Notes: generated by a model not told the origin, from the letters alone. Shown: positions 1-11,570, counted from the stretch's first letter. The stretch: 64,000 nt of DNA from Dysidea avara (GCF_963678975.1 NC_089278.1:12055479-12119478); one strand, 5' to 3'. Translations and numbers: made by a program.

Positions 1-160
1 CAGTTAAGTGCCAGTGTTGAAAAACTGAGTATAAGAGTTTGTAGATGAAGACTTGCATGGAACAGATAGAACAAAAAGGTCCCTAAAGTGAAAAAAAAAG
101 TTATGTGAACCCTGGCTGGTTATAATAACTTGGGGTTAAGGGAGGTGCACATTGGTACCT
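1..160. repeat. SINE-like repeat, copy 1 (partial)
   Basis: This stretch is nearly identical to 1285-1455, from a shared start (gccagtg-tgaaaaactg) to the shared end (ggttaagggaggtgcac). It lacks a stretch of about 15 bases that the second copy has next to its B-box-like sequence. The window begins inside or at the edge of the copy, so its true 5' end is unknown. It is probably a short retroposon. Confidence 0.6.
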
Positions 161-1284
161 GCCCTATGTGCAGGACCATCTCCACATTAAACATTTTAAT
201 GCCACGAAGAGGGACTAAGCATTAAACACCAGCACTGCTAATGTAGCTATGTAGGGTACATGGTGATGTCACATTTTTTAAAGAGCATGAGGTTTTCTTA
301 TGTCATTAATGATGCAAAACACTAAAGTTTATTGTTTGTGGTTTTGACAGGAATGTAGCTTAATTATTCAGTGCATCTTCCCTACCAGTGACTTCAACGT
401 GCTGTATAGAACAAACGAAACCTTTGCTGCTTTACATGAGAACTAATGCAACAATAATTAATATATTGGGAACCAAGCATAAATATTAGTGTCCTATATT
501 TGCTGTGTAGCATGTATGTCGATAGTGCTTTAAAGTACATGATCCTTATGCAGTACATAATAATTTATAGTGAAGCATGCATGCAAGGCTAGCTAATTAG
601 TTAAACTGCATGCGAGCTAAGGCAATTGTATACAGTATACCCTACATTACATACAGGTTGTGTACACATGGTATAGTTTCAGTTTCTACATTTTGATGTT
701 TACCTTACCGACTGTCACAAAGAGAAATGAACTTGAGCATAATTTACAGTCAACACAATTTGCAGTTATAGTTACTGCATGGCAAGCAAAAGTTCAGAAC
801 TTGTCCTATGCACTTTCAGTTCTTATGTTGCAGTGACACATATACCTCTTGCCATACAAAAACCCAGTTTTGAAACACCTGCAGTGTAATTGACCAATAA
901 GGTAATGTATGAATCTTTAGAGTGAAAGCATGTAAGCAGGATAGTGAAACAGTTGTGCCAGGTCAGATGCAGTTCCTCGGTGTAAACTATGGATCTGCAT
1001 GGTTCCAGTATTATCATTTTTCAGATGCACAGTAGTATTTGTTCAATCATGCAAGCTGCCTATTACTACAGCAGTATTGAGGTAAGTCTGAACAAACAGT
1101 TTTTCATGTCAGTGCACACCTGTGTGCTTAAAACAAAGATGTAGATATTCTGGATACTGGTGAAAGAAGCTTTTACCTACTCTAATACAACACACTGGAC
1201 CGACACACAGATGGACAAATATGTTGGCAATTTGTCTGCCCTGTCCCAAAAGTGCTATAAGAGTCCCTATTATGTGAGGTAATT
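161..1284. other. Intergenic, no gene seen
   Basis: No exon with convincing splice sites or coding character is visible on either strand. Positions 342-418 (gacaggaatgtagct...) repeat at 1480-1560 and, more diverged, at 1805-1880, so part of this stretch belongs to the same retroposon family as its neighbours. The remainder is AT-rich and unremarkable. Confidence 0.5.
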
Positions 1285-1560
1285 CAGTGCCAGTGCTGAA
1301 AAACTGATCATAAGAGTTTGTAGATGAAGACTTGCATGGAACAGATAGAGCAAAAAGGTGCATCAAAAAGGTCCCAAAAGTGAAAAAAAAAGTTATGACC
1401 TAGGCGGGGATTGAACCCTGGCTGGTTATAATAACTTGGGGTTAAGGGAGGTGCACAAATCGCCACAGTTGTTTATCAGTGGTTTTGACAGGAATGTAGC
1501 TCAACTTTTCAGTGATCCTTCCCTACACCAGTGCCTTCATCGCCCTATAAAGAGCGAACA
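1285..1560 (-). repeat. SINE-like repeat, copy 2
   Basis: This second copy of the window-start repeat is followed by a block shared with 342-418 and 1805-1940. On the minus strand it contains GGGTTCAATCCCC at about 1399-1411. That is a good match to a tRNA B box (GGTTCRANYCC), so a tRNA-derived internal RNA polymerase III promoter is likely. The A box is too degenerate to place. Confidence 0.55.
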
Positions 1561-1733
1561 AAAGCACGTATTGATTTGCTACAACAACACTCGAGTTGCC
1601 AGATGATGGGCGTTTAATTTCGCTAAAGTCCCGCCTCGATACGTGCTTTGCATGCCAAGATATGATGAGCTAAAAGTCGTGTTTTAAAAAAGGTGTTCAC
1701 AAAAAGGTACTGAGTAGAAAGAAAAAAAATCTG

Positions 1734-1797
1734 TCAACACGTGGATTTGAACCCACGACCTCTTACACGCTAGTCAGGCGTTCTACCACTTGAACAG
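1734..1797 (-). repeat. tRNA-derived SINE head / tRNA pseudogene
   Basis: Read on the minus strand, the sequence has a D-arm-like A box (GTTCAAGTGGTAGAAC), an anticodon-like loop containing AGC, and a canonical B box (GGGTTCAAATCC) inside a CGTGG/CCACG T-stem. The two acceptor strands do not pair and the anticodon stem is weak, so this is not a working tRNA gene. It is followed on the same strand by repeat sequence shared with the two upstream copies, as expected of a tRNA-headed SINE. Confidence 0.6.
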
Positions 1798-1989
1798 TAT
1801 GTGCTGTGGTTTTCAAAGGAATGTTGCTCAAGTTTTCTCTACACCTTGGCCTTCTACGCGCTGTAGAGACCGAACGGAAGCACGCGTGAACTCGTGATAA
1901 CAATCTTAGAGTAGGCGGATGATGAGCGCTTCATTATCAGCACAGACTATGTCGATTCGCGCCAAGTCTGGTGAGTAAGCAGCGTGACC

Positions 1990-2062
1990 GTCAGACAGAC
2001 AGACAGACAGACATTTTCAGCTTTATATATATAGATAGAAGATAGATATAGATATAGATATT
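1990..2062. repeat. (CAGA)n / (GATA)n microsatellite
   Basis: A short (cagacagacaga) run is followed by agatagata/tagata repeats. It looks like the simple-repeat tail of the preceding retroposon block. Confidence 0.8.
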
Positions 2063-2238
2063 CAATTATGTTGCTCGTCATCTTCATGCAGTGAAACCAT
2101 ATCAAAGCATTAATTTTTTGTATCAAAACTTTCTTTGAGGAGTGTTTAGATACAACAAAGTTATTTGACGTACTTACGCTGCTGTAAGAGGTATTAGACA
2201 CTCAGTATTACAGTACATGTAGCTACACGATAGGTTCA

Positions 2239-4048
2239 CAGTGGTGGATATAGGGAGGTTGCATTGGTTTCAACTGAAACCCCCTCTGAAAATAAGACAT
2301 GCGCCTGATATCCAGAGTCCAAAATTACAATTTAAAACTGTTCTGACAACATGTCTGAACATATGCCGAAGTGTTCAGACATTTCAACTTTTAATCAAGT
2401 TCAATGTACAGTGTAAGTATAAATTGACAGATAAGTGGCAAAAATTAAGTAAACCACAAAACCAATAAAATGCAAAACGAAATCCTCCCAGTCATCTAGT
2501 ATAAACTTGTCTAACTCCTTATCCTTATCTTCATCACTAGCCTTTTCAGCACCATCAAGCGGTATCACCAATGATCACATTCCGACGTACTTGTCTGTTA
2601 TAACTTCTCTTGGACATTCGTGTAGTGTGCTCTGCCTACCAGAACACTGCAGAGTGGACTGCTAACCTACAAGAGATAATGGTTGACTAACACTAAAGTG
2701 GTACACAAGATGTGGGCCAGCTAATCTTGCTCTCTAAGCAAGCCAGCCTTAGCCACGCACCCGTATTGCGAGCATACAAAGGTAGAATTAATATTAACTT
2801 ACTAATTTTCCTAGTTTTGAACAAATTAATAATGCAATGGGGAGTAACATGAAGAATAACACACAAGCAGCAGTCATTAAACAAAGAAGTAGGGAATAAC
2901 GCAAGAGGAGTACGCACAAACAACTTTTGGCACCACGAGGGAAATATTTTCGTACCTGAAATTTAGCACTTGCTCATGTGCTCATAGAATTGTCTCACAT
3001 CGGTCCGACTTCGACGATCGATTTGCAACAGGCAATTCACAGCACGTGAGCAAGGCTTTCCTTGTAGTACCATTTACAGTAAGTCGTTTTGGCAATGGAT
3101 AACTAGCATTTTTAATGGCTCGGACACTATGTCTGCACAAAGTGATACTTGGTCAGACATTTGCTAATAATGGTCGGAAATTGTCTGATGTCTGACCGTA
3201 ATTTCGGGCTCTGGATATCAGTTGACAGAGTAGGCACAGGTGTTTTTAAAGTACCTAGTTTTTAGACCAACAGCCAAGTGTGTAAATTATGGTTAATCTT
3301 TTGATGGCACCAAGGGTCAGAAGGCTACCTCTTCAATGCAATAAGTGCCTCTTATCGCTTAATGTTATGAAGATATATCAACTGATTACTGCTACTTCTA
3401 AATGCTTCACTGCATTTTCCAATGTAATGGCTTAAACAAATGTCAGAAAACAGTCTGTGTCGATTTTCAGTCAACAGACACTACGATGAAGAAACACCTT
3501 CTTTCAATAAACCCTGGAAAAGACTTTAATAATATATTTAACAGTGAAACAGTGCTAGAGAGTGATTATTTTTAATCATTATCAAATATTGCTAGCTAGA
3601 CTAAAGCTACCTGCAATTACCATGTTCCAGAGTGGAGACCCTGTTTTTAAAAGTCCCCTTTTGAAAGTTTGGACCTATGTTGTGCCCCACACATTGCATA
3701 TCATATGCAGTTTCATATACTGCCACTACTAGAGGCTGGTATTGAATAATAATCTTTCTTTCAACACATAATCACTTAAAGCGTTTATTCAACAAGTTCA
3801 GCCAAAATTGTGAATGTCAAAATTTTCCTGTGGGGCACATTCAGTTGGCAAAAAGTGTTACCAAATTCAATCTTAGAAGGATAATTTTTCAAAAATTTCC
3901 TGTGGGGGCATGTCCCCAACCTCCCCAGTTGGAACGTGCTGAGTATGCTTTGTACACTTGTTGAGTGATGCCTACATAAAAATATCCTAGATCTGTCCCT
4001 GTTGCCTAAACCTGAAACCCCCTCTGAAAATTTCTAGATCCGCCACCG
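2239..4048. mobile_element. hAT5-like non-autonomous DNA transposon, 1.8 kb
   Basis: The left end CAGTGGTGGATATAG and the inverted right end (reverse complement CGGTGGCGGATCTAG) form a terminal inverted repeat. The next bases inside both ends are also related: gaaaccccctctgaaaat occurs near each. A 5-bp target duplication, gttca, flanks the element at 2234-2238 and 4049-4053. The flanks 2085-2235 and 4054-4300 are contiguous in a related repeat at 53.98-54.42 kb, an empty site that confirms the insertion. No transposase reading frame is visible. Assignment to the hAT5 group rests on the CAG-type ends and 5-bp duplications and is inference. The same ends occur at 12057-12385 and 30711-31200. 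Confidence 0.7.
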
Positions 4049-4288
4049 GTTCATCACTGAAAACAGAACATGATGACCACACTCCCAACCATGCCCCTTA
4101 ATGGTCGGCCACGCTTATAGTGATTAAATTCAGTGGCCGATTCCCTTAATAACTGCATTAACAATAGAGATATGGCAAACACACACCCTTATTGATCTAG
4201 TTGCACTTATATTGATCAAGTAGAATAATGAAAGCAAGGCATTGTTATGGTGACTATGTCCATTGAAATATTAACAAGTAGAAGGAAA

Positions 4289-4495
4289 AATTAGAAATTT
4301 TCAGTTTGATTAGGGATCATAGCCATAAGAAGCAGTGAAACAAGAGAGGTTGCCTACATCTGAAGATATACTAGTGAACATCTAATCAGTCATTTGTATA
4401 GGGATTAAAAATGTCTGCAGGTGTAGGCAACCTACCTTGTTTTGCCACTTTTTATGGCTATGATCCCTAATCAAACTGAAATTCCTAATTTTTAC
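4289..4495. repeat. Palindromic repeat (R3 type)
   Basis: The left arm (tttgattagggatcatagcc, from about 4303) and right arm (ggctatgatccctaatcaaa, ending about 4480) are inverted copies flanking a loop that is itself partly self-complementary. The inner motif gtgaaacaag is shared with the R1 and R2 palindromes elsewhere in the window. A related single arm lies at 48085-48170. Confidence 0.7.
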
Positions 4496-4559
4496 TTCTA
4501 CTTTTGTGTTTACTTTTTTTAATAACATAATTATGAGAACCCGCACATACCGCATGAAA

Positions 4560-5290
4560 ACGAAGAATGACACTATGCACACCATTAAATTAACTTTGTG
4601 TCTGAATGATGTCCCAATTATCCATTATTACTGAAAAGTGAAGTGCTATTACGCTTCATCTTCAGCTATGTTCAGCCCATTACACAGCATTACAAACTAC
4701 GTGAAGGACCTCTGCAATCAATCCAGTCACAACAGAAGACTGGGACAATTCCTATTGTGTTTAGGGAAGCCATCATGCTGCGCTACCGCGAATTGACACC
4801 TTATGCTGTCAGCAAAGATAAGAGGGACAAAAAGGACACAAGTAAGCCCATGAAGTATGCATTGTACGTACATACTGCGATATGCCGAAAGGCACCAGTC
4901 AGGCTGAAGTAATGTCTAACAGTGAAAAAAGTCAGGCCTGTAGCATTAGCGGTTGTCAAGTTATGTTTGTCTGAAAGCATCAGGCAGGCAATTAGTTAGT
5001 CAGTCAGTAGAAAATTCTGCTTTAAAAAAAGTCCGTTACAACTTATCAGAAGCAAAAAAGTTTTTGTCCACTCTGTATATAGACACTTTTGGGCTTGGTT
5101 ATACCTAACATACTGCAAAGGCACCATAAAGGTATTGTGATGCTGGTTTTAGGGGGATATTTTTGGCCATAAAAGCCCCTTGATCCAGTACTATTGTACT
5201 GTATATATTTTTAAATACATTGTAATGATGATTGGGTTTAGTGCTGTTGAACTTTATGCCCAGTTTTCAATTTTCAGTGATTACAGGTAC
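4560..5290 (+). repeat. Dispersed repeat R1, copy a
   Basis: This is one copy of the most abundant repeat here. Landmarks in order are gaacccrcacatacygca, a ctgtcagcaaagat block, a gtcagtcagt run, and a tail with the palindrome cagtact-tgtactgta. An open frame of 89 codons runs through 4643-4912. A related frame appears in the copy at 31700-31963, but others are broken, so this is repeat sequence rather than a host gene. Confidence 0.65.
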
Positions 5291-6188
5291 ACAAAAAAAT
5301 TCTAGAGTAGGGACCATAGCACATCGATAAAAAGTATTGAAGCAAGCTGGAGTAGTGTACAATATTAAATCACAGTAAAACAATAAGAAGTGTCATATCC
5401 TTACTGTACATTTCCATTATGGTATCTTGAGCACAGTAGGGATTTATTGTTTTACTATCATGCACTACTCCAGCTTGTTTATGGTATCTTGAGGATATGA
5501 TACTTCTTATTGTTTTACTGTGATTTAATATCATGCACTAATCCAGCTTGTTTCAGTACTTTTTACCGATGTGCTATGGTCCCTACTCTAGTTGAAAATT
5601 CCAAAAAAAAATTGTGTACTTGTTTGTTAACTTTTTTTGTAAATTGTGAACCCAAACATACTGCATCAAAAGAAAGAAATGGCACTGCGCACCCCAGCTA
5701 TCAATTATCATCTGAAAAGTGAAGTATCCATTACGCTTCATTGTCAACCCTTTACACAGCATTACAAATCAAGAACTGTTCGAAAAGCACCTCTGCAGTC
5801 AAAGTAGCCACTGTGAAAAATACGGATGATTTCCATTATGAAGGGAAACCATCACGCACTACCACCAAATTGACACTTTTTTTTTGCTGTCAGCAAAGAT
5901 GAATGGGACACAAAGGAGGACACTGGTAAGTCCATGAAGAATGCATTGTATGTACTGCAGTATGCCAAAGGCACCTGTCTGGCTGAAGCAACATCGAACA
6001 GTAAAAAAATCAAGCCCGTAGCCTTAGCCGTTATTGAGCTACGCTATCAGTCAGTTACTCAGTCAGTCAGTAAAAAATTCCATTTTATAATTTTAAAAAG
6101 AAATTCATAACAACTTGTTGAAAGTGTTTCTGAGGGTTTGTTTGGGTTTAGTTTTATTTAACCAATATTACTTCATCGTTGTCAGGGA
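5291..6188 (+). repeat. Dispersed repeat R1, copy b, with palindromic head
   Basis: Positions 5291-5597 form a palindrome of roughly 130-base arms: agtagggaccatagcacat and its complement lie near the two ends, and a cagtaaaacaataagaagtg block lies near the centre. The R1 body follows. The copy is interrupted by the hAT MITE at 6189-6596 and resumes at 6605. Confidence 0.7.
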
Positions 6189-6596
6189 TAGGGGTGTGCG
6201 ATATCAGGATTTTGATATCGATACGATATCGATAGATAATTAATAAAATATCGCGATATCGATTCGATTTTGATAACTTAATGGTGTGGGCGTGTTGATT
6301 GTGTGGGCGGCCGATATTGTTTTAAATGCAATAGATCCACTAGAAGCATTATGTAGTACTACTAACAAGCATAGGAAACTGGTAGATAAGCTTTTACAAT
6401 GGCTAAATTGCACATAACTGACCTTTATTTCTAGCACGATTGCACAATCACAGACCAAAATATTGTAACGTTACCTAAATTTTCTTGATATATCGATTAA
6501 TCGATAAAATACTGAGATCAGCATTTGCAATATTGAATTCGATATGATAATATTTATCACGATATCGATAAATTTTCGATATATCGCACACCTCTA
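6189..6596. mobile_element. hAT-type MITE with 8-bp target duplication
   Basis: The terminal inverted repeat is TAGGGGTGTGCGATAT at the left and its near complement (atatatcgcacacctcta) at the right. The 8-bp duplication gtcaggga occupies 6181-6188 and 6597-6604. Both arms are rich in cgatatcgat. The element is 408 bp with no coding capacity. An 8-bp duplication with short inverted ends is typical of hAT elements. Confidence 0.85.
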
Positions 6597-6604
6597 GTCA
6601 GGGA

Positions 6605-6796
6605 AAAGTGAAGCTGGTTTTGGATGATGTTTTTCCATGGGTCACGCCCAAAGCTTTGTGGTCCCTACTATACACAAGTACACAAAAAGCGTAGAATTTT
6701 CAACTAGAGTAGGGACCACATAGCACATTAATAAAAAGTACTGAAACAAACTGGAGTAGTGCATGATATTAAATCACAGTAAAACAATGAGAAGTG
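6605..6796 (+). repeat. R1 copy b resumed and head of next R1 palindrome
   Basis: The tail of R1 copy b (ggtccctactata) is followed by the left arm of another R1 palindrome (gagtagggaccacatagcac ... cagtaaaacaatgagaagtg). Its right arm lies beyond the composite element, at 8516-8630. Confidence 0.65.
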
Positions 6797-6831
6797 ATAT
6801 ATAGATATATGTAATAGTTATGTACCACTCT

Positions 6832-8463
6832 GCGTGGGCAGTTCAAAGGCACTGCCAGTGCCATAATTTGTATATTGCACTGCTGCAGACCGCAGCGAGT
6901 GCATTATAACTTATAACGCACTGGTTGCGGTTTTGTAGACCACAACGAGTGCATTATAAGTTATAATGCACAGACCGCAGTGCAATATACAGATATTGCA
7001 CTGGCTGCGGTTTTGTGCAGCATAGCACAAGTGCCGGTGGTGAAGACCACTACGACACCTCACCTAATAGGTGGAAGGACACTTCACAGATCACTCGAAT
7101 TCTTTTATAGCCTGACATGTAAAAGTCGATTGTGGGCCATAACGTCACCAATACGTATAATGTTTACAAGCAGTCAATGGCGATCGAAAAAGCCAACACG
7201 GGTGGCCACAACTCTAGTCTACATATATATAAATGTACTTATACACCTTACTAGTCTGGTGCCATCTTAGCCCAGATTAAACTGTAGTCCACTTCGACAA
7301 TGACTCAATAAAACAAATATATTCTAAATAATACTAACCTTTACGTTCGATTGTGGTAACCAGTTTTGTCATGCCACCAGATTCGAGTTTAGCCAGTGTG
7401 AATAGTAAGAATTAGACTAGTATCGTTTAGTAGTTGGGTTTTGTTTACTTAAAACGTCTATTTAGCTACTTTTTTTCGCTCAAGGGAATCACTATGGCGA
7501 TTAGTCTGGCGCTTAGTCTATATGGCGATTGAGTGATCACGCTGGCATGTTGAGCACTACATAATGAGAGTCAAACAGCGAATGCAGGTTAGTGATATAA
7601 CCCATAGCGTACTAGCAAGAGTTAATAATAGAGCTTTCAATATCTCAGGTGGCTGCAGTACTGCAGGGGGAACGTCATCGCAACGTCCGGCTTGGTTACC
7701 CACAATCGATGTTAGAAACCTGGCCTTTATAAGTGTTACAGCTGTCTTGTGAGACTCTCCCCACCTATTAGGTGAGTGGTACATAACAGTTATACAACGT
7801 GCACTCGTGCTCTGCCTGTATAAACGCACTTGCCTTCGGGCCTAACGGCCCTCAAGCTCGTGCGTTTATATCAGGCAGAGCACTCGTGGCCGTTGTATAA
7901 CTATTTAATATACCATGGCTGCGAGGGATTTTGCTGATATATACACCCAAAGCCCGAGGGCTGTGGGTGTATATGGCAGCAAAATCCCAAGCAGCCGTGG
8001 TATGTATAAGTGATATATATCACTTGGGACGCACTCACCTAATAGGTGAAAGAACTAACAAGAACTCATCCCATTTGTTTTATATAGTAGCATCTGAAGA
8101 TTGATCGTGGTTTTAATAGCATGGGCTAATAGCCATCAAAACGTTGTCCATACATTAAAACGTCATTAATACGTTACTATGCTTCAACACGCAATGTTAG
8201 AAAACTTGCGATTGTGGGATGGAGTTTATATTGTTATCATTTTTGTACTAAGTTAACCCAACTAACTTCGCTATTGGGACAGTAAGTACACTACAAAAAT
8301 GAGTCCCACAATACAAAGCTCTATGTCGCTCAATATAACGAGTCAAAGTGCATCGATTCTTTGAACTGGCTGGGTATCAAAGTCATTGGCAAACCGCTTT
8401 CCCATGATATTGCCCGGGCAATATGCGAATTAAACACCGAGCAGTGCCTTTGAACGCCCACGC
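6832..8463. mobile_element. Composite fold-back element inserted at the centre of an R1 palindrome
   Basis: The inverted ends are GCGTGGGC-GTTCAAAGGCACTG at 6832 and their complement (cagtgcctttgaac gcccacgc) ending at 8463. Inside are several perfect palindromes such as gtgcattataagttataatgc, three copies of CACCTAATAGGTG-like palindromes (about 7060, 7762 and 8038), and two long tandem hairpins (7788-8004). It interrupts the two arms of an R1 palindrome. A diverged right-end fragment of the same family lies at about 41868-41935. No transposase is visible. The exact outer ends are uncertain because a further cccacgc...gcgtggg palindrome follows at 8458-8500. Confidence 0.6.
7788..8004. repeat. 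Two tandem long hairpins
   Basis: Hairpin 1 (7788-7902) has arms of about 43 bases opening with agttatacaacg and a loop carrying the smaller stem gggcc-taac-ggccc. Hairpin 2 (about 7911-8004) has imperfect arms of about 45 bases around the small loop gcccgagggc. They are separated by about 8 bases and lie inside the composite fold-back element. Confidence 0.8.
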
Positions 8464-8515
8464 TAAAGTGATATATATATATAAAGAACTTTGCGTGGGA
8501 GGATCAAAGCAAAAA

Positions 8516-9345
8516 AAAGTGTTCTATTGTTTTACTGTGATTTAATATCATGCACTACTACTCCAACTTGTTTCAGTACTTTTTATCGATGTGCTATGGT
8601 CCCCACTCTAGTTGAAAATTCCAAAAAAAAATTTGTGTACTTGTTTGTTAATTTTTTTTGTAAATAATTATTATGACTGGTGAACCCATGCATGCTGCAT
8701 CAAAAGAAAGAAATGGTGCTGCGCGCCCCAGATCACCTGAAAAGTGAAGTATCCATTTTGCTTTGTTGTCAGCTATGTTCAACCCGTTACACAACATTAT
8801 GAATCAAAAACTGTTCGAAAAGCACCTCTGCAATCAAAGTAACCACTATGAAAATATGAACGATTTCCATTAAAAAGGGAAGCCATCACATGCTACGCCT
8901 AATTGACACTTCGCTGTCAGAAAAGATGAATGGGACACAAAAGAGAACACTGGTAAGTCCATGAAGAATGCATTGTACATACTGCGGTATGCAAAAGGAA
9001 CCTCTCGGGTCGAAGTGATGTCGAACAGTGAAAAGTCAAGCCCATACGCTTGTCTGAATGTACCAGTCAGTCAGTTACTCAGTCAGTAGAAAATTCTGTT
9101 GAATAATTTAAAAAACATTTCTGTAGCAACTTGTTGAAAGCATTTTGGATCGATCTGAAGGATTGTTTGGGCTTAGTTTTGCCTAACCAATATTGCCTCA
9201 TCGTCATCTGGGAAAAGTGAGACTGGTTTTTGGGTGATACTATTTCATGGGCCACGCCTACTCCTTTGTGGTCCCTACTATACAGTACTATCGTACTGTA
9301 TGATACTATCATACTGTACTATCGTACTGTATGTTACTATGTGTG
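8516..9345 (+). repeat. Dispersed repeat R1, copy c
   Basis: The right arm of an R1 palindrome is followed by a full R1 body ending in ggtccctactatacagtac and an extended palindromic (tatcgtactgta)-type tail. It ends about 55 bases before the first UBL exon. Confidence 0.7.
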
Positions 9346-9404
9346 ATTGCGTTGTGACTAGTTATGAATGACATCAAGACACACATATTTGAATTGCAGA
9401 ACAA

Positions 9405-10767
9405 ATGAAGATAAAAGTACAAATCATCCACTCACGTAGGATGATTGACTGTGAGGTTGGAACAACAGACACTGTGGCTGACATAAAGCGAAGGCTAGCT
9501 AGAGAAGATGATGTTCTAGACAATGAACAAATCTTGGTCTCAGGAGGGGTAGAATTGAGAGATGATTGTCTGCTATCTGACTGTTGTGTGCACTGTGAAC
9601 ACAGCACTTTACAGCTGATAATACTGATGGATGGTATATGCTGTGTACTGCATTGTAGCTGTGTACAGATTGACAATAACTAGACATAGAATTTATTGTT
9701 TTCCTTTTTTTTTACTAAATTCATAATCCTTGAGAATGCCCAACATTTAATGTGATCAATTCTTAAGAATCCTGGATAGGTGTACTGTGAACCATCTTAA
9801 TGGATGACTTTACTGTACAATGACCATATAGATGAGTGTGTACTAGCTATTTGGTAGATGCCATATTTCCTGTAGTCAAATTGTATGCCTTCCACATGTT
9901 CCATAGGCACTGGTAGATGTACAGCACAAATGAAAGTGAACATCTATGTTATACCGTACAAGAAATCTATTCAGTTGCTATTGAGAGATACTGATACAGT
10001 GAGGACTGTGAAGACAAAGCTTCAGGAGAAACTAGACATTCCGTTTAGTATGCAGAAGTTGATATATGCTGGACAGGAGTTGAATGATGAATGTGACTTG
10101 TGTGAATACAACATACAAAGGGACTCCACACTGCAGCTGGCAGGACGTAAGTTATTTGCATATGCTTGGGAGATCCTGTGGTGACCTGGCTTTGTTTGAA
10201 GAGGCCCTTGCCAGAATAGTTAATCAATTAGTAAAGTTTACTGCTGTAAACTGCTTTTCTTATTGATGTGATAAACCCAGCTGGTCACATATACAGCATT
10301 TATATGTGTAACTTAGGTACTTGTGTATATCCAGTGTATATGTCTATTTTATAGCTACTTCACCATTACATTTGAATAAATCATTATCACGAGAATCAAG
10401 TCGTCCATTTAGTAACTCTTTTTCCAACACACCTGATTCTCCGTCATCAGCAAACAGTTTTCCTCCGGCAATAAAAGTTTTATACAGGTTACATCCTGAA
10501 TTACAGAAACATATTGACTTTGTCTCCCTAATGCCTTACTTGAACAGGCATGAAGTTTTAACAGAAAATGAACGACACAGCTTAAATGATGAAAAAGGTA
10601 CTCCTGCAATGAAGGTCAACTTGCTGTTGGGGTATCTAGAAAAGAAAAATGATGAGAATGTTAATGATTTTGTGAGAGCATTACATGAAGAGGTTACACA
10701 CACAGGACACAAAGAACTGTGCAAGCTACTGGAAGACAATGACATACACATTCATGTGGAATCATGA
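9405..10767 (+). CDS. UBL-UBL-CARD domain protein
   Basis: Three exons are inferred: 9405-9633, 9907-10146 and 10355-10767 (stop), giving 293 residues. The donors are gtatat and gtaagt and both acceptors end in atag. All junctions are phase 1 and the frame stays open. Residues 1-75 form a divergent ubiquitin-like fold. Residues about 89-155 form a clearer one with the motif QKLIYAGQELNDE. A serine-rich linker follows, then at about 210-293 a helical domain (LHPELQKHIDFVSLMPYLNR ... LLGYLEKKNDENVNDFVRAL) that reads as a CARD death fold. Neither UBL ends in a diglycine, so they should be interaction domains. A role as an adaptor in immune or cell-death signalling is inferred from the domains. 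An acceptor-like ttgcag at 9394-9399 means an upstream exon may exist, so the ATG at 9405 is provisional. AATAAA lies at 10834-10839. Confidence 0.72.
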
Positions 10768-10833
10768 TGTATATATTTTTAGTAAACACTCTGCCTTCTG
10801 TGTTCATGTGCCTAACTGGTAAAGTTGATAAGA

Positions 10834-10839
10834 AATAAA
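10834..10839 (+). terminator. Poly(A) signal of the UBL-CARD gene
   Basis: AATAAA lies 67 bases after the stop codon, within agaaataaataaat. Confidence 0.6.
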
Positions 10840-11051
10840 TAAATACTAGTTACAGAACTTATGTTAGCACTTTTTAGATTTTATAATCATTGTTGATTTT
10901 TTACATGATTTTGGTATAATTTTTCATATTTTTCTTTAACATGTGTATGTATTCTAGTATTTGTAACAATTGCTTTGTAATGTCACAATGTAGCTAATGC
11001 AGTGAAAACAAATTTTTTATCCGTTCTGGCATATTAGTTGTATCTGAGCTG

Positions 11052-11570
11052 CAGTGTTGGGAGTAACGCGTCACAAAAGTAGCGCGTTGCGTAGTATTAT
11101 TACTTTTGTGGTAATTAAGTAATATAACGAAATACGCTATAAAAATGGGTAATATAACTCAAGTTACTTTACTTACAAATGTAACGCGTTACCTAAGTAA
11201 TCTAGTTACTGTAACGAATCTAATATTACGTAATATTATTACTACAAGTAACAAAGTTACTAATCTCGTTAGTTATCCTCTGAGTAACGCCTAGCCACAA
11301 CAAAGTAACGCCAGCCTACTGAATGAAGCTTATTCACCAGCTTCTTACTTATAACCAAGATTTGCACATTGTCCAACGACGCAATCATGTCACGTGATAA
11401 AGTGGGGTAGTTTCACACGTGACAGCTTAAGGCTGTGGACACAAAGTAATATAATATGTAATATTATTATAGTTACTTTATTTTATGGGTAATATGTAAC
11501 TGTAACTAAATAGTTCAGTTGCAAGTAATATGTAACTAGTTACTTTTACAATGTAACTTGCCCAACACTG
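11052..11570. mobile_element. hAT-type MITE (CAGTGTTGGG ends)
   Basis: The ends are CAGTGTTGGGAGTAACGCG and the inverse of acttgcccaacactg. The 8-bp duplication ctgagctg is exact at 11044-11051 and 11571-11578. The interior is dominated by gtaacgcgttac- and agttac-like inverted motifs. Length is 519 bp, non-coding. A related element with cagagttgggg ends lies at 41009-41537. Confidence 0.88.

Noticed and set aside
1734-1797. Functional tRNA-Ala (AGC) gene on the minus strand
   Set aside because: Acceptor strands do not pair and the anticodon stem is poor; the flanking sequence is repetitive, so a SINE head is the better reading.
4643-4912. 89-codon open frame, related to one at 31700-31963
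   Set aside because: Both lie in the body of dispersed repeat R1; other R1 copies (5.7, 8.7 and 47.3 kb) have the frame broken. Treated as repeat sequence, not a gene.
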